Shown here piece by piece: positions 1-8,027 of a stretch of 64,000 nucleotides of DNA. Source of the DNA: Pseudarthrobacter sp. PS3-L1 (GTDB taxonomy: Bacteria; Actinomycetota; Actinomycetes; Actinomycetales; Micrococcaceae); NCBI RefSeq assembly GCF_030063285.1, contig NZ_JASISU010000001.1, positions 372,001 to 436,000 of the forward strand, given 5' to 3'. The notes below the pieces were generated by a model. It had not been told where the DNA came from, searched no databases, and saw nothing but the letters and a program-made list of their open reading frames with translations. Positions within the stretch are counted from its first letter, which is position 1, and each line of letters begins with the position of its first letter. Made by a program: the position numbers and the translations under genes.

Positions 1-375
1 CGTGCAGCTGCCCGTGCCGGCGGGCAGCTGCTGTCTGAGGATCCTGGCGCCGTCGCCCGCTGCATCATGGACAGCCTTGCGGCCGGCTACGCAAGGACAC
101 TGGCCGACGCCGAACGGTTGGCCGGGCGGACCATCGGTACCGTCCACATCGTGGGGGGTGGGTCCCAGAACCGACTGTTGTGCCAGCTGACTGCTGATGC
201 CACAGGTAAACCCGTCGTTGCTGGCCCTGTGGAGGCGACAGCCCTGGGTAACGTCCTCGTGCAGGCCCGTGCCAGCGGCCAGGTGGCGGGCGGACTCGCG
301 CAGCTTCGGGAGCTGGTCAATGGATCCCTTCCGCTGCAGCGTTACGAGGCTGCAGGAGTTTCCGCGGTGTCCTGA
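1..375 (+). CDS. rhaB: Rhamnulokinase, C-terminal fragment (cut by window edge)
   Basis: An open frame enters from the left edge and ends at TGA 373-375. It reads GAVARCIMDSLA, then HIVGGGSQNRLLCQLTA and ATALGNVLVQARA. This is the C-terminal nucleotide-binding half of FGGY-family sugar kinases, and the GGGSQNRLL and GN(V/I)L(V/I)QA motifs are typical of rhamnulokinase, which phosphorylates L-rhamnulose in rhamnose catabolism. About 124 residues are visible; the N-terminal half lies outside the window. Its last 34 bp overlap the 3' end of the convergent GH15 gene. L-xylulose or glycerol kinase is possible but fits less well. Confidence 0.8.
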   Translation, partial: RAAARAGGQLLSEDPGAVARCIMDSLAAGYARTLADAERLAGRTIGTVHIVGGGSQNRLLCQLTADATGKPVVAGPVEATALGNVLVQARASGQVAGGLAQLRELVNGSLPLQRYEAAGVSAVS

Positions 376-2174
376 TCGAGGCTTATGGCAGCGTTGATCA
401 GGGCGAGATGACTCAGTGCCTGGGGCAGGTTCCCCAGGGACGACCCATTCGATGGCTCGAACATTTCGGCCAGGATGCCGACGTCGTTGGCTGCTTCCGC
501 CAAGTGCCCCATGCGTTCACGGGCCTCGCCCGTGCGTCCGCAGAGCTGCAGGGCTGTCACCATCCAGTAGGAGCAGGCGATGAAGGTGGCTTCCTCATCC
601 GACGCTCCGGAAAAGCGGTAGAGGTGCGGGCCAACAGCGAGCTCGCGATCCAGGGCATCCAGCGTTGAGCTCATTCTCGGACCGCGGTCAAAGCCGCTGA
701 TGGCGTGGAGCAGGACCGAGGCATCCAGTTCTGTGGATCCTGGGTACCAGACGTAGGCCTGGAGGTCTTCAGACCAGCAGTTTTCCTCGACCCAGGTGCG
801 GATCCTCTCTGCTTCCGTCCGCCAACGGGAAGGGTCGCCGGGAACCTGGCCTATTTCGGCCAGGTGCACTGCCTGCTGGAGAGCGTGCCAGCAGCCCATT
901 TTCGAGCTGGTGTAGTGCTGGAGTTCGGTCAGTTCCCACATTCCAGCGTCCGGCCGGCGCCAGGCATCACAGGCCATGTCCGCGATGCCCGCTAGGGTCC
1001 GGCCCGTTTGGGCGTCCAGCACGTTCCCGTGGTCCACATAGAGGCCCACGATGCTGAAAACGTCCCCAAAGACGCCCAGTTGCAGCTGCTCGGAGGCCCG
1101 GTTGCCTGTCACTACCGGTCCAATTCCGCGCCAGCCCGGTGCATCGTGTTTGCTGACGGGTTCTATGCAGGCCGATCCGTCCAGCCGGTACATCACGGCG
1201 GGCGTATCGCCGGAGGACCGGATGGTCCGCAGCAGCCAGGACATAGCAGCGTGGGTCTCCTCGCGCAGCCCAAACCGGAATAGGGCAGTAAGGCTGTAGG
1301 CGGTGTCGCGCACCCAGGCATAGCGGTAATCCCAGTTCTTGCCGCCACGGATGTTCTCCGGCAGGGACGTGGTGCCCGCAGCAGCCACGGAGCCGGCATC
1401 ACCCATGATCAACAGCTTCAGGGTCAGGACGCTACGGTGCACCTGCTCGGCATACTCGCCGTCGTAGCTGAACGAATCACTCCACGCCTGCCATTTCTCG
1501 ACGGTGCGGTCAATGCCGGCATCCACCGTCTCGGGAGCGGGCAGGAAAAGGGGTTCGCCTTCGGTAGCCACCAACCCAAAAATGGCCTTCGAGCCCGGTT
1601 CGGCCTGGTAGGTAATCGTAATGGCGCCGTCATCCCAGGAGACCTGGTCCTCTCCGGCGGATCGCACGGCCATTGTGAGGCCGTCGATCCGCAGCACCAC
1701 CCCGTGCACAGTGTCCTGGATCCAGGGGGAAAACTGTCCAAGGCAGGTACCGGGCCGGACCTCTGCCCGCAGGGTGACGTTACCCTCGAGTCCTTCAATT
1801 CGCCTGCCCACTTCAGACCAGGGCAACCGTCCGGAGATCCCGGTGTTCAACGCATCGGTGATTTGGACCTTGCCGCGTTCAGTGCTGAAGACAGTGACAA
1901 GGACGTTCGTTTTTTCAAGGTAGTGACGTTCAGAGGTGAAGGGTTCGGTGGGTGCCAATGTGAGATAGCCGCCAAATTCCGCGTCAAGGAGACTGGCAAA
2001 CGGGGTCACCGAGTCCAGGCTTGGCAGCGGAAGCCAGTCAATCCTGCCGTCGGCGGCAACCAGGCCCAAGGTGCGCCCGTCGCCAATCGCGGCGTAGCTG
2101 CGCAGGTCGGCGTAGCCGTTCGCGTCCCGCAGTGGTGCTCCGGCAGCACTGCCGCGGTGGGAATCGGTCCTCAT
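342..2174 (-). CDS. Glycoside hydrolase family 15 protein (glucoamylase/trehalase-like)
   Basis: The 610-residue product opens with a trehalase-like N-terminal domain (DLRSYAAIGDGRTLGLVAADGRIDWLPLPSLDS, about residues 23-55). An (alpha/alpha)6 barrel follows, with the family hallmarks NWDYRYAWVRDTAYS and GWRGIGPVVTGNRASEQLQ. Bacterial GH15 enzymes of this layout hydrolyse alpha-glucosides such as trehalose or dextrins. No signal peptide is seen, so it should be cytosolic. A clear ribosome-binding site (AAAGGAG) precedes the ATG at 2174. Neighbours are other carbohydrate enzymes, though it faces away from them. Substrate (trehalose versus maltodextrin) cannot be settled from sequence alone. 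Confidence 0.88.
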   Translation of the reverse strand: MRTDSHRGSAAGAPLRDANGYADLRSYAAIGDGRTLGLVAADGRIDWLPLPSLDSVTPFASLLDAEFGGYLTLAPTEPFTSERHYLEKTNVLVTVFSTERGKVQITDALNTGISGRLPWSEVGRRIEGLEGNVTLRAEVRPGTCLGQFSPWIQDTVHGVVLRIDGLTMAVRSAGEDQVSWDDGAITITYQAEPGSKAIFGLVATEGEPLFLPAPETVDAGIDRTVEKWQAWSDSFSYDGEYAEQVHRSVLTLKLLIMGDAGSVAAAGTTSLPENIRGGKNWDYRYAWVRDTAYSLTALFRFGLREETHAAMSWLLRTIRSSGDTPAVMYRLDGSACIEPVSKHDAPGWRGIGPVVTGNRASEQLQLGVFGDVFSIVGLYVDHGNVLDAQTGRTLAGIADMACDAWRRPDAGMWELTELQHYTSSKMGCWHALQQAVHLAEIGQVPGDPSRWRTEAERIRTWVEENCWSEDLQAYVWYPGSTELDASVLLHAISGFDRGPRMSSTLDALDRELAVGPHLYRFSGASDEEATFIACSYWMVTALQLCGRTGEARERMGHLAEAANDVGILAEMFEPSNGSSLGNLPQALSHLALINAAISLDQDTAETPAAS

Positions 2175-2325
2175 TCGGTGGAGTCTCCTTTGGATACCAG
2201 GTGGCCCCGGAAGGCCCGTCTTCTATCGTATGCCGGGCAGATTGCGGCGGGCGTCGCGCTTTGACAGGACATAGCCTTCGTGTAACCCCTGTTGCTGGTG
2301 GGCTGCCTCGCCTAGTGTTGTTTTG

Positions 2326-4839
2326 GTGCGCCCAGAAAACGTTCTCTCCTATGACTCGCCCGCCTCCGACTGGCTGTCCGCCGTACCGTTGGGAAATGGA
2401 CGGCTGGGCGCCATGGTCTTTGGGGGTCCGCACCGGCAACATCTGCAGATCAACGACGCCACGGCCTGGTCCGGTTCGCCACAGAGCGCTGGATTGCCGC
2501 CGTCGTTCGGTGCTGGAAAGTCAGGAAAAATCCTGCAGCAGGTGCGCTCACTGATCCAGGATCAGGACTACGCGGGGGCACACGAGGTATTGAAGGCGCT
2601 GCAACACCGCCACTCGCAGGCGTATCTGCCCTTCGCAGATATGACTCTGGATATTGAGCCCAGCTGTGGTGGTGACGGAGCAGCCGCTACCGTGACCGAT
2701 TACCAGCGAACCCTTAACCTTTCCACCGCTGTTGCCAGCAGCCGCTACCGGCTCGACGGCCATGCCGTAGAGCTGGAAACGTTCATCAGCCATGAAGCTG
2801 CGGTGCTGGTGCTTGTCCTGCGCACGGAAGCGCCCGCAGGTGTCGATCTTGACCTTCAGCTGTCGTCGGCACTTCGAGTGTCCCGGAGTGAAAGTGGAGT
2901 CGATACCGCGCATCTTGAGCTGAGGTTTCCGGCCGACGTTGCCCCAGGGCACGACGGCGGCGCGGTTGCGTACTCAGCGGATCCCACCCTCAGCGCGCAG
3001 GGCGCCGTCATGGTCCGCTGGACACACGATGGCAGCGCAGCAGAAGGGGCAACGACTGCGACCGGACCGCAGGTGACCGGAACAGACGGCACGGGAACAC
3101 AGGCGACGGCGTTGCGGGCCACCGGCGTGCACAATGTCACGATCCTGCTCACCACTGACACGACGTTCCGCGGCCTTGGTGCCAGTCCCACCGGTACGTC
3201 GTCGGACGCAGCAGCCTGGTGCACCGCCGCATTGGCCGGAGCCAGCCACCGGGGAGTACCTGACATGCGCAGGCGGCACCTTGCTGACCACTCCCGTCTC
3301 TATGACGCGGTCAGGCTCCGGGTTGGGGACGCAGAGCGGACGAATGACCTACCGGCGCTGCCACCTGACACGCAACGTCGTTTGGTGGCGGCAAACAAGA
3401 ATTCCGGAGGGGCGCTGGCCGCGGATCCGGGCCTGGCTGAACTGGTCTTCAACTACGGTAGGTATCTGCTGATCTCTAGTTCGCGCGATGGTGTTCCCGG
3501 GAGTCGCCAAGGCCTGGGGTGGCACGGTCCTCCCGCTACCCTCCAAGGACTGTGGAACGCTGACCTTCCGGCACCGTGGAGTTCCAATTACACCACCAAC
3601 ATCAACCTGCAGATGAACTACTGGGCTGCAGAGACAACCAATCTGGCCGAGTGTGTGGCACCCCTGTTCAACCTGATCCGTGCCCTGCAGGTAACGGGGG
3701 CAGATACGGCGCACGAATACTATGCAGCACGGGGCTGGGCCGTCCACCACAACTCTGATATCTGGGCATACAGCAAACCGGTTGGCCATGGTGTCCATTC
3801 GCCGGAATGGTCGGCCTGGCCCATGGGTGGGCTGTGGCTGGTCCGGCACCTGTGGGAACACCTGCGATTTGGATCCGCTACCTGCACCTCAGATTTTGCC
3901 CGCCACACCGCGTGGCCAGCCATCAGGGGAGCAGCCGCGTTTGCGTTGGATCTGCTGCACGATTTTCCCGATGGCAGTGTGGGCACCAGCCCTTCCACCT
4001 CACCGGAGAACAGTTTTCGCGTTCCCGGTCCTGGGCAGCCCAGACGCAGTGCCGTTGCCGTATCCTCCACCATGGATTTGATCCTCATCCGTGATGTGTT
4101 GGGCATGCTCGAATCCCTCGCTGGTGCATTGGGGGAGCTCAACGATCCCCTGGTGGTGCAGGCCAGGGCCGCCGTCCTGAGGCTGCCGCACATCAAGCCC
4201 GCAGCGGACGGCCGGATTCCTGAGTGGCAGGAGGATTTCCCGGAATGGGAGCCAGACCACCGTCACGTCAGCCACCTTTACTTTGCCTACCCAGGCGACG
4301 ATCCATTGGATCCGGCCATGGCCGCGGCTGTCAGCGCCAGCCTGGACACAAGGGGTGATGATTCCACGGGCTGGTCGCTGGCATGGAAGATCCTGCTTCG
4401 CGCCCGGCTGGGGCAGCCCGGGAACGTCAGTAACCTGCTTCGGCTGTTCTTCCGGGACATGCCCACCGGCGAGCACGGGCACTTCGGCCAGAGCGGCGGA
4501 CTGTATCCCAACCTGTTTGGCGCGCACCCCCCGTTCCAGATTGACTCCAACTTCGGGTTTACGGCCGGGTTGGCAGAGTGCCTCCTGCAAAGTCACCGGA
4601 CGGTTGACGGCGAACGCTGTCTCGAACTCCTTCCCGCGTTGCCGCACGAGCTGCCCAACGGATCGGTTGCCGGCCTGCGTGCACGGCATGGGATCGAGGT
4701 GGGCATCACGTGGTGCTATGGAGCGCTCACAGCGGCAACATTCACGGCGGATGCTGCCTGCATGGTCTGGATCCGGGTGGGTGGGCAGCTTCATCAGCTG
4801 GACCTGCCCGGCGGAGAGAAAATTGACTTCACGCCCTGA
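2326..4839 (+). CDS. Glycoside hydrolase family 95 protein (alpha-L-fucosidase/galactosidase-type)
   Basis: The 837-residue product begins with the GH95 N-terminal signature PLGNGRLGAMVFGG (about residues 21-34) and a LQINDATAWSG motif. The catalytic barrel carries NINLQMNYW (425-433), EWQED (633-637) followed by HRHVSHLYFAYPG, and QIDSNFG (Asp740). These match the Asn pair, acid Glu and Asp region used by GH95 inverting 1,2-alpha-L-fucosidases. No secretion signal is apparent. GTG 2326 is chosen because a -10-like TAGTGT (2313-2318) sits 7 nt before it, suggesting a leaderless start; TTG 2323 is in frame. It is followed after 83 bp by an acetyl esterase on the same strand, consistent with debranching of acetylated plant polysaccharides. 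Confidence 0.87.
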   Translation: MRPENVLSYDSPASDWLSAVPLGNGRLGAMVFGGPHRQHLQINDATAWSGSPQSAGLPPSFGAGKSGKILQQVRSLIQDQDYAGAHEVLKALQHRHSQAYLPFADMTLDIEPSCGGDGAAATVTDYQRTLNLSTAVASSRYRLDGHAVELETFISHEAAVLVLVLRTEAPAGVDLDLQLSSALRVSRSESGVDTAHLELRFPADVAPGHDGGAVAYSADPTLSAQGAVMVRWTHDGSAAEGATTATGPQVTGTDGTGTQATALRATGVHNVTILLTTDTTFRGLGASPTGTSSDAAAWCTAALAGASHRGVPDMRRRHLADHSRLYDAVRLRVGDAERTNDLPALPPDTQRRLVAANKNSGGALAADPGLAELVFNYGRYLLISSSRDGVPGSRQGLGWHGPPATLQGLWNADLPAPWSSNYTTNINLQMNYWAAETTNLAECVAPLFNLIRALQVTGADTAHEYYAARGWAVHHNSDIWAYSKPVGHGVHSPEWSAWPMGGLWLVRHLWEHLRFGSATCTSDFARHTAWPAIRGAAAFALDLLHDFPDGSVGTSPSTSPENSFRVPGPGQPRRSAVAVSSTMDLILIRDVLGMLESLAGALGELNDPLVVQARAAVLRLPHIKPAADGRIPEWQEDFPEWEPDHRHVSHLYFAYPGDDPLDPAMAAAVSASLDTRGDDSTGWSLAWKILLRARLGQPGNVSNLLRLFFRDMPTGEHGHFGQSGGLYPNLFGAHPPFQIDSNFGFTAGLAECLLQSHRTVDGERCLELLPALPHELPNGSVAGLRARHGIEVGITWCYGALTAATFTADAACMVWIRVGGQLHQLDLPGGEKIDFTP

Positions 4840-4922
4840 CCACGTCCTCCGGGTAGCCTGCATCGACGACTCGCTGCTGTGCTTCTTCGGCTTCCCTTCA
4901 TCCCAGACAGGATCCGCATCCG

Positions 4923-5927
4923 ATGCCACTTTTTGACCTCCCGCTTGAGCAGCTCCGTAGCTACACCTCCGATGTACAGCCACCTCTGGACCTTGATTCG
5001 TTCTGGGACCAGAGCATCGCCGAAGCTCGCACGTTCGCACTGGATGCCACCTTTGCTCCCGTACATAACCACCTCACGGTCATCGATACTTTCGATGTCA
5101 CTTTCGCTGGCTTTGATGGCGCGCCGATCAAAGGGTGGCTGCACGTGCCTGCGCACCGGGATGCCACCGTCCAACTCCCTGTTGTGGTCCAGTTCATGGG
5201 CTATTCGGGGGGCCGTGGACTGGTGAACCAGGAAACCAAGTGGGCGCAGGCCGGGTATGCGCAATTCATCATGGATACGCGCGGCCAGGGATGGGGTGGA
5301 CACGCGGGAGATACTGCTGATCCGCACCCCTCGGCAGGTGACGTTGCCTTTGCGGGCCTGATGACCCGTGGCGTGGCGCATCAGGACACGTACTACTTCC
5401 GAAGGGTCTACATTGACGCCTTCCGCGCGGTTGAGGCGGCGCAGTCTCACCCAGCCGTCGATAAAAACAAAGTGATCTTGGCCGGAGTCAGCCAGGGCGG
5501 CGGAATCGCTGTAGCTACGGCGGGCTTGGCAGCAGGAAGGCTTGATGGTGTCATCGCTGCGCTGCCCGACGTCCCGTTCCTGCAGGACTTCCCACGCGCC
5601 ATCGACATCTCACCCCGCGGGCCGTACCCGGAAATAGCAGGTTTTTTGGCCAGGCACCGCAACCGCTATGCGTCGATCCTGGAGGTGCTGAACTACTTTG
5701 ATGGCGTACACCTCGGCAGACGCGCGGAAGTTCCGGCCCTTTACTCCGTCGCGCAGATGGACGATGTGTGCCCACCGTCGACAGTCTTTGCCAGCTTCAA
5801 CTCCTACGGGTCTGCTGGTGGCACTGTGGCCAAGGAGATTGAGGTCTATCGCTTCAATAATCATGAGGGTGGCCAGGAACACCAATGGATCAGGCAGTTG
5901 GAGTTCCTCAGGGAATTACCGGTTTAG
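4923..5927 (+). CDS. Acetyl xylan esterase / cephalosporin-C deacetylase family (CE7)
   Basis: A 334-residue alpha/beta hydrolase of the AXE1 family. The start MPLFDLPLEQL and the oxyanion-region FMGYSGGRG (about 98-106) are characteristic. The triad is visible: Ser190 in GVSQGGG, Asp280 in AQMDDVCPPS, and His314 in NNHEGG. CE7 enzymes are cytosolic and remove acetyl groups from imported xylo-oligosaccharides and other small acetyl esters. It follows the GH95 gene by 83 bp on the same strand and is probably co-transcribed. An imperfect hairpin with arms CTGCGG (5943-5948) and CCGCAG (5967-5972) downstream may end the transcript. Confidence 0.92.
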   Translation: MPLFDLPLEQLRSYTSDVQPPLDLDSFWDQSIAEARTFALDATFAPVHNHLTVIDTFDVTFAGFDGAPIKGWLHVPAHRDATVQLPVVVQFMGYSGGRGLVNQETKWAQAGYAQFIMDTRGQGWGGHAGDTADPHPSAGDVAFAGLMTRGVAHQDTYYFRRVYIDAFRAVEAAQSHPAVDKNKVILAGVSQGGGIAVATAGLAAGRLDGVIAALPDVPFLQDFPRAIDISPRGPYPEIAGFLARHRNRYASILEVLNYFDGVHLGRRAEVPALYSVAQMDDVCPPSTVFASFNSYGSAGGTVAKEIEVYRFNNHEGGQEHQWIRQLEFLRELPV

Positions 5928-6004
5928 CCCTGGCGAGCGAGGCTGCGGGACCTCCACGGGGGAGAGCCGCAGGCGTCCCACCAGCCGGACTGAATCGTCC
6001 CGAT

Positions 6005-6034
6005 TTGCCCGGCTGCGGAATCCAGGGCTACTCT
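6005..6034 (+). promoter_or_regulatory. Candidate promoter of the aro leader transcript
   Basis: TTGCCC (6005-6010), an 18-bp spacer and TACTCT (6029-6034) form a plausible housekeeping promoter. Transcription starting about 7 nt later would fall on the ATGATG at 6041-6046, so the leader peptide would be translated from a leaderless mRNA. Pattern only; no start site was mapped. Confidence 0.55.
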
Positions 6035-6040
6035 GTGGCC

Positions 6041-6100
6041 ATGATGAACCGTTGGTATGCGTATTTTTCGTTGGCTCTGGAGGGGCCCGCGTCTAACTGA
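6041..6100 (+). CDS. Aromatic amino-acid-rich leader peptide of DAHP synthase (attenuator peptide)
   Basis: A 19-codon frame reads MMNRWYAYFSLALEGPASN and stops at TGA 6098-6100. Trp5, Tyr6, Tyr8 and Phe9 form an aromatic run, including all three products of the pathway that the downstream gene (ATG 6215) initiates. This is what is expected of a ribosome-mediated attenuator: scarcity of charged tRNA-Trp, -Tyr or -Phe would stall the ribosome at codons 6053-6067. The reading frame begins at the probable transcription start. Sequences able to form alternative hairpins begin inside the frame (6070-6079) and continue to 6187. It is much shorter than normal gene-calling limits, so it is easily missed. 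Function is inferred from composition and position. Confidence 0.8.
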   Translation: MMNRWYAYFSLALEGPASN

Positions 6101-6187
6101 CACGCATCCACATTCCTTCAGAGCCAACAGGGCAGAGATCATTCTCTGCCCTTCGCCATTTCTTCGGCGGGTTCTGACTGGGCCCGC
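6070..6187 (+). promoter_or_regulatory. Attenuator hairpins upstream of DAHP synthase
   Basis: GTTGGCTCTG (6070-6079, inside the leader peptide frame) is the exact complement of CAGAGCCAAC (6119-6128). Next comes a perfect 9-bp hairpin, GGGCAGAGA-TCAT-TCTCTGCCC (6130-6151). A third stem, GCGGG (6167-6171) with CCCGC (6183-6187), is followed by TTCCCTTTT. The same GCGGG could instead pair with CCCGC at 6086-6090 in the leader. Overlapping, mutually exclusive pairings between a leader frame and the gene are the hallmark of transcription attenuation. Which stem is the real terminator is not certain, because the U-tracts are imperfect. Confidence 0.7.
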
Positions 6188-6214
6188 TTCCCTTTTCGGA
6201 ACAGGACCCCCAGA

Positions 6215-7342
6215 ATGAACACCGCAACAGGCGCCGCAGAAGCCCGAACTACGTCCAACCTGCATGTCAATAATTTCGCTGCACTTCCTACGCCCCTGGA
6301 GATCATGGCGGAACAACCGCTGGGGGCCTTGTCCGCAGCGGTGGTCGGGCGTGGCCGCGACGAGGCGCGAGCCATCATGGACGGGGTTGACGACAGGCTG
6401 CTGGTCATTGTGGGGCCGTGTTCCATCCATGATCCTGCGGCAGGGCTCGACTATGCCTCAAGGTTGTCGGCATTGGCCCAGGACCTCAGCTCCGACCTGC
6501 TGATCGTCATGCGGACGTACTTCGAAAAGCCCAGGACCACTGTTGGCTGGAAGGGGCTTATTAATGATCCCCGCCTCGATGGCAGCCATGACATGGCGGC
6601 AGGGTTGCGGGCTGCCCGGGAATTCCTACTCCAGGTGAGTGAACTCGGATTGCCCACGGCCACGGAATTCCTGGAGCCCATCAGCCCGCAGTACATGGCC
6701 GACATCGTTTCCTGGGGTGCCATCGGAGCCCGCACCACGGAAAGCCAGATCCACCGACAGCTGGCATCAGGACTTTCCATGCCTATCGGCTTCAAGAACG
6801 GAACGGATGGCGATCTCCAGGTGGCCCTCGATGCCTGCAGTGCAGCGTCTGCTCCCCAGGCATTCCTTGGGATCGATGGACACGGCCGGGCTGCGCTGGT
6901 GTCCACCACGGGCAACCCGGATACCCACGTAATTCTGCGTGGCGGTCGCAGCGGCCCGAACTACTCGAGGGAGGACGTTGAGGCGGCCTCGTCCAGGCTG
7001 GGAAACAAGGCCCTGAATCCGCGGCTTATGGTCGATGCAAGTCACGCAAACAGTGGAAAGAGCCACCTGCGGCAGGCTGAAGTTGCGGGTGAGATCGGGA
7101 TGCAACTGAGCGGTGGTGGACTCGCAGCGCACGCAATTGGCGGCATCATGCTGGAGAGCTTCCTGGTTGGCGGCGCCCAGGACCTAGATGTGAAGGCGCA
7201 CGCCGCTGGTACCGACGCTCTGGTGTACGGACAGAGCGTCACTGACGCCTGCATGGAGTGGGATGTTACGGTGCGTGTCCTCAGGATGTTGGCCGCCTCC
7301 GCCCGGGACCGTCGATCCGCCGCGGCAGAGCTTTCCCATTAG
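6215..7342 (+). CDS. aroG: 3-deoxy-7-phosphoheptulonate synthase, class I (AroG/AroF/AroH type)
   Basis: The 375-residue product condenses phosphoenolpyruvate with erythrose 4-phosphate, the committed step of the shikimate pathway. The hallmarks are LLVIVGPCSIHD (Cys69 is the metal ligand), MRTYFEKPRTTVGWKG (99-114), ATEFLEP, IGFKNGTDG, LRGGRSGPNY and MVDASHANSGK. Length and motifs match the E. coli-type feedback-sensitive enzymes rather than the large class II form common in actinobacteria. The effector amino acid cannot be read from the sequence. Expression is probably controlled by the leader peptide and hairpins directly upstream. The gene stands alone; the next gene lies 108 bp downstream. 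Confidence 0.93.
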   Translation: MNTATGAAEARTTSNLHVNNFAALPTPLEIMAEQPLGALSAAVVGRGRDEARAIMDGVDDRLLVIVGPCSIHDPAAGLDYASRLSALAQDLSSDLLIVMRTYFEKPRTTVGWKGLINDPRLDGSHDMAAGLRAAREFLLQVSELGLPTATEFLEPISPQYMADIVSWGAIGARTTESQIHRQLASGLSMPIGFKNGTDGDLQVALDACSAASAPQAFLGIDGHGRAALVSTTGNPDTHVILRGGRSGPNYSREDVEAASSRLGNKALNPRLMVDASHANSGKSHLRQAEVAGEIGMQLSGGGLAAHAIGGIMLESFLVGGAQDLDVKAHAAGTDALVYGQSVTDACMEWDVTVRVLRMLAASARDRRSAAAELSH

Positions 7343-7450
7343 CCCCAGAAACCTCTAAAGTAACTAGCACAGGATTGTCTTGGTGGCTCAGCACCGAAAC
7401 AGTTCGGCATGAAGTGTGCCGCCGCTGTCTGAGAGTAAAGGAACTAAGGA

Positions 7451-7663
7451 ATGTCCGCAGAACAGAACTTCTCCGCCTCGAAGTTTCTGACCGTGGCGGA
7501 GGTGGCCGAGGTCATGCGCGTGTCAAAGATGACTGTTTACCGGCTGGTCCACTCAGGTGAGATGCCCGCCGTCCGGTTTGGACGTTCCTACCGTGTTCCT
7601 GAAGCGGCAGTGGAGCAGTACCTTCGCGGCGCCGTCGTCGAGGGTAACTCAGCCACTGCCTGA
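7451..7663 (+). CDS. Excisionase/MerR-like helix-turn-helix DNA-binding protein
   Basis: A 70-residue protein. KFLTVAEVAEVMRVSKMTVYRLVHSGEMPAVRFGRSYRVPEAAV (about 11-54) is a winged HTH of the excisionase type. It closely resembles the small HTH protein that precedes the bS22 gene in mycobacteria and other actinobacteria. A broader relationship to BldC is likely. The initiator ATG follows AAGGAACTAAGGA. The target is unknown. Conserved adjacency to the bS22 gene 172 bp downstream suggests a linked role, but the sequence does not show one. Confidence 0.85.
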   Translation: MSAEQNFSASKFLTVAEVAEVMRVSKMTVYRLVHSGEMPAVRFGRSYRVPEAAVEQYLRGAVVEGNSATA

Positions 7664-7835
7664 GTCTTCGGAAAACACCTTTGGACCGCACGGTCCGGAA
7701 GTTCACCTGATTAGCGGTACCCTGTTAAGGAACGTTTTACGCCATTGTAAGAACCTGTCAGTTGTTTAGTCTGTAGCTCAGTCCACGGACCTTTTCGAAC
7801 AGACAGGTCCTGCATCTAGTTTGTTAGGAACTTCC

Positions 7836-7934
7836 GTGGGTTCAGTTATTAAGAAGCGTCGCAAGCGTATGGCCAAGAAGAAGCACCGCAAGCTGCTTCG
7901 CAAGACTCGTCACCAGCGTCGCAACAAGAAGTAG
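7836..7934 (+). CDS. 30S ribosomal protein bS22 (AURKAIP1/COX24-domain protein)
   Basis: A 32-residue frame starting at GTG begins MGSVIKKRRKRMAKKKHRKL and ends RHQRRNKK. This is the highly basic actinobacterial peptide seen as an additional small-subunit protein (bS22) in mycobacterial ribosomes, with the conserved GSVIKKRRKRM start. AGGAA at 7826-7830 lies 5 nt before the GTG. A strong terminator follows 20 bp after the stop. It is below the usual length cut-off for gene callers. About half of its residues are Lys or Arg, as expected for an rRNA-binding peptide. Confidence 0.93.
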   Translation: MGSVIKKRRKRMAKKKHRKLLRKTRHQRRNKK

Positions 7935-7954
7935 AGATACTTCCTACAGCGTAG

Positions 7955-7987
7955 AAATGCCCGTCGCCTCCCCGGCGACGGGCATTT
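7955..7987 (+). terminator. Intrinsic terminator after bS22
   Basis: A perfect 14-bp stem: AAATGCCCGTCGCC (7955-7968), loop TCCCC, and GGCGACGGGCATTT (7974-7987). Terminal A/T pairs on both sides make it potentially bidirectional, so it could also serve the convergent HAD gene ending at 8028. Confidence 0.85.
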
Positions 7988-8027
7988 CGTGCGTTTGGGG
8001 GAGTGTTGCGGGTTCAGGCCGGACGCG

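Noticed and set aside
1437..2264. Plus-strand 275-residue frame
   Set aside because: It lies antisense to the GH15 gene, which has strong family motifs; the composition is that of a shadow frame.
4000..5040. Minus-strand 346-residue frame
   Set aside because: It is antisense to GH95 and the CE7 start, both well supported, and shows no recognisable domain.
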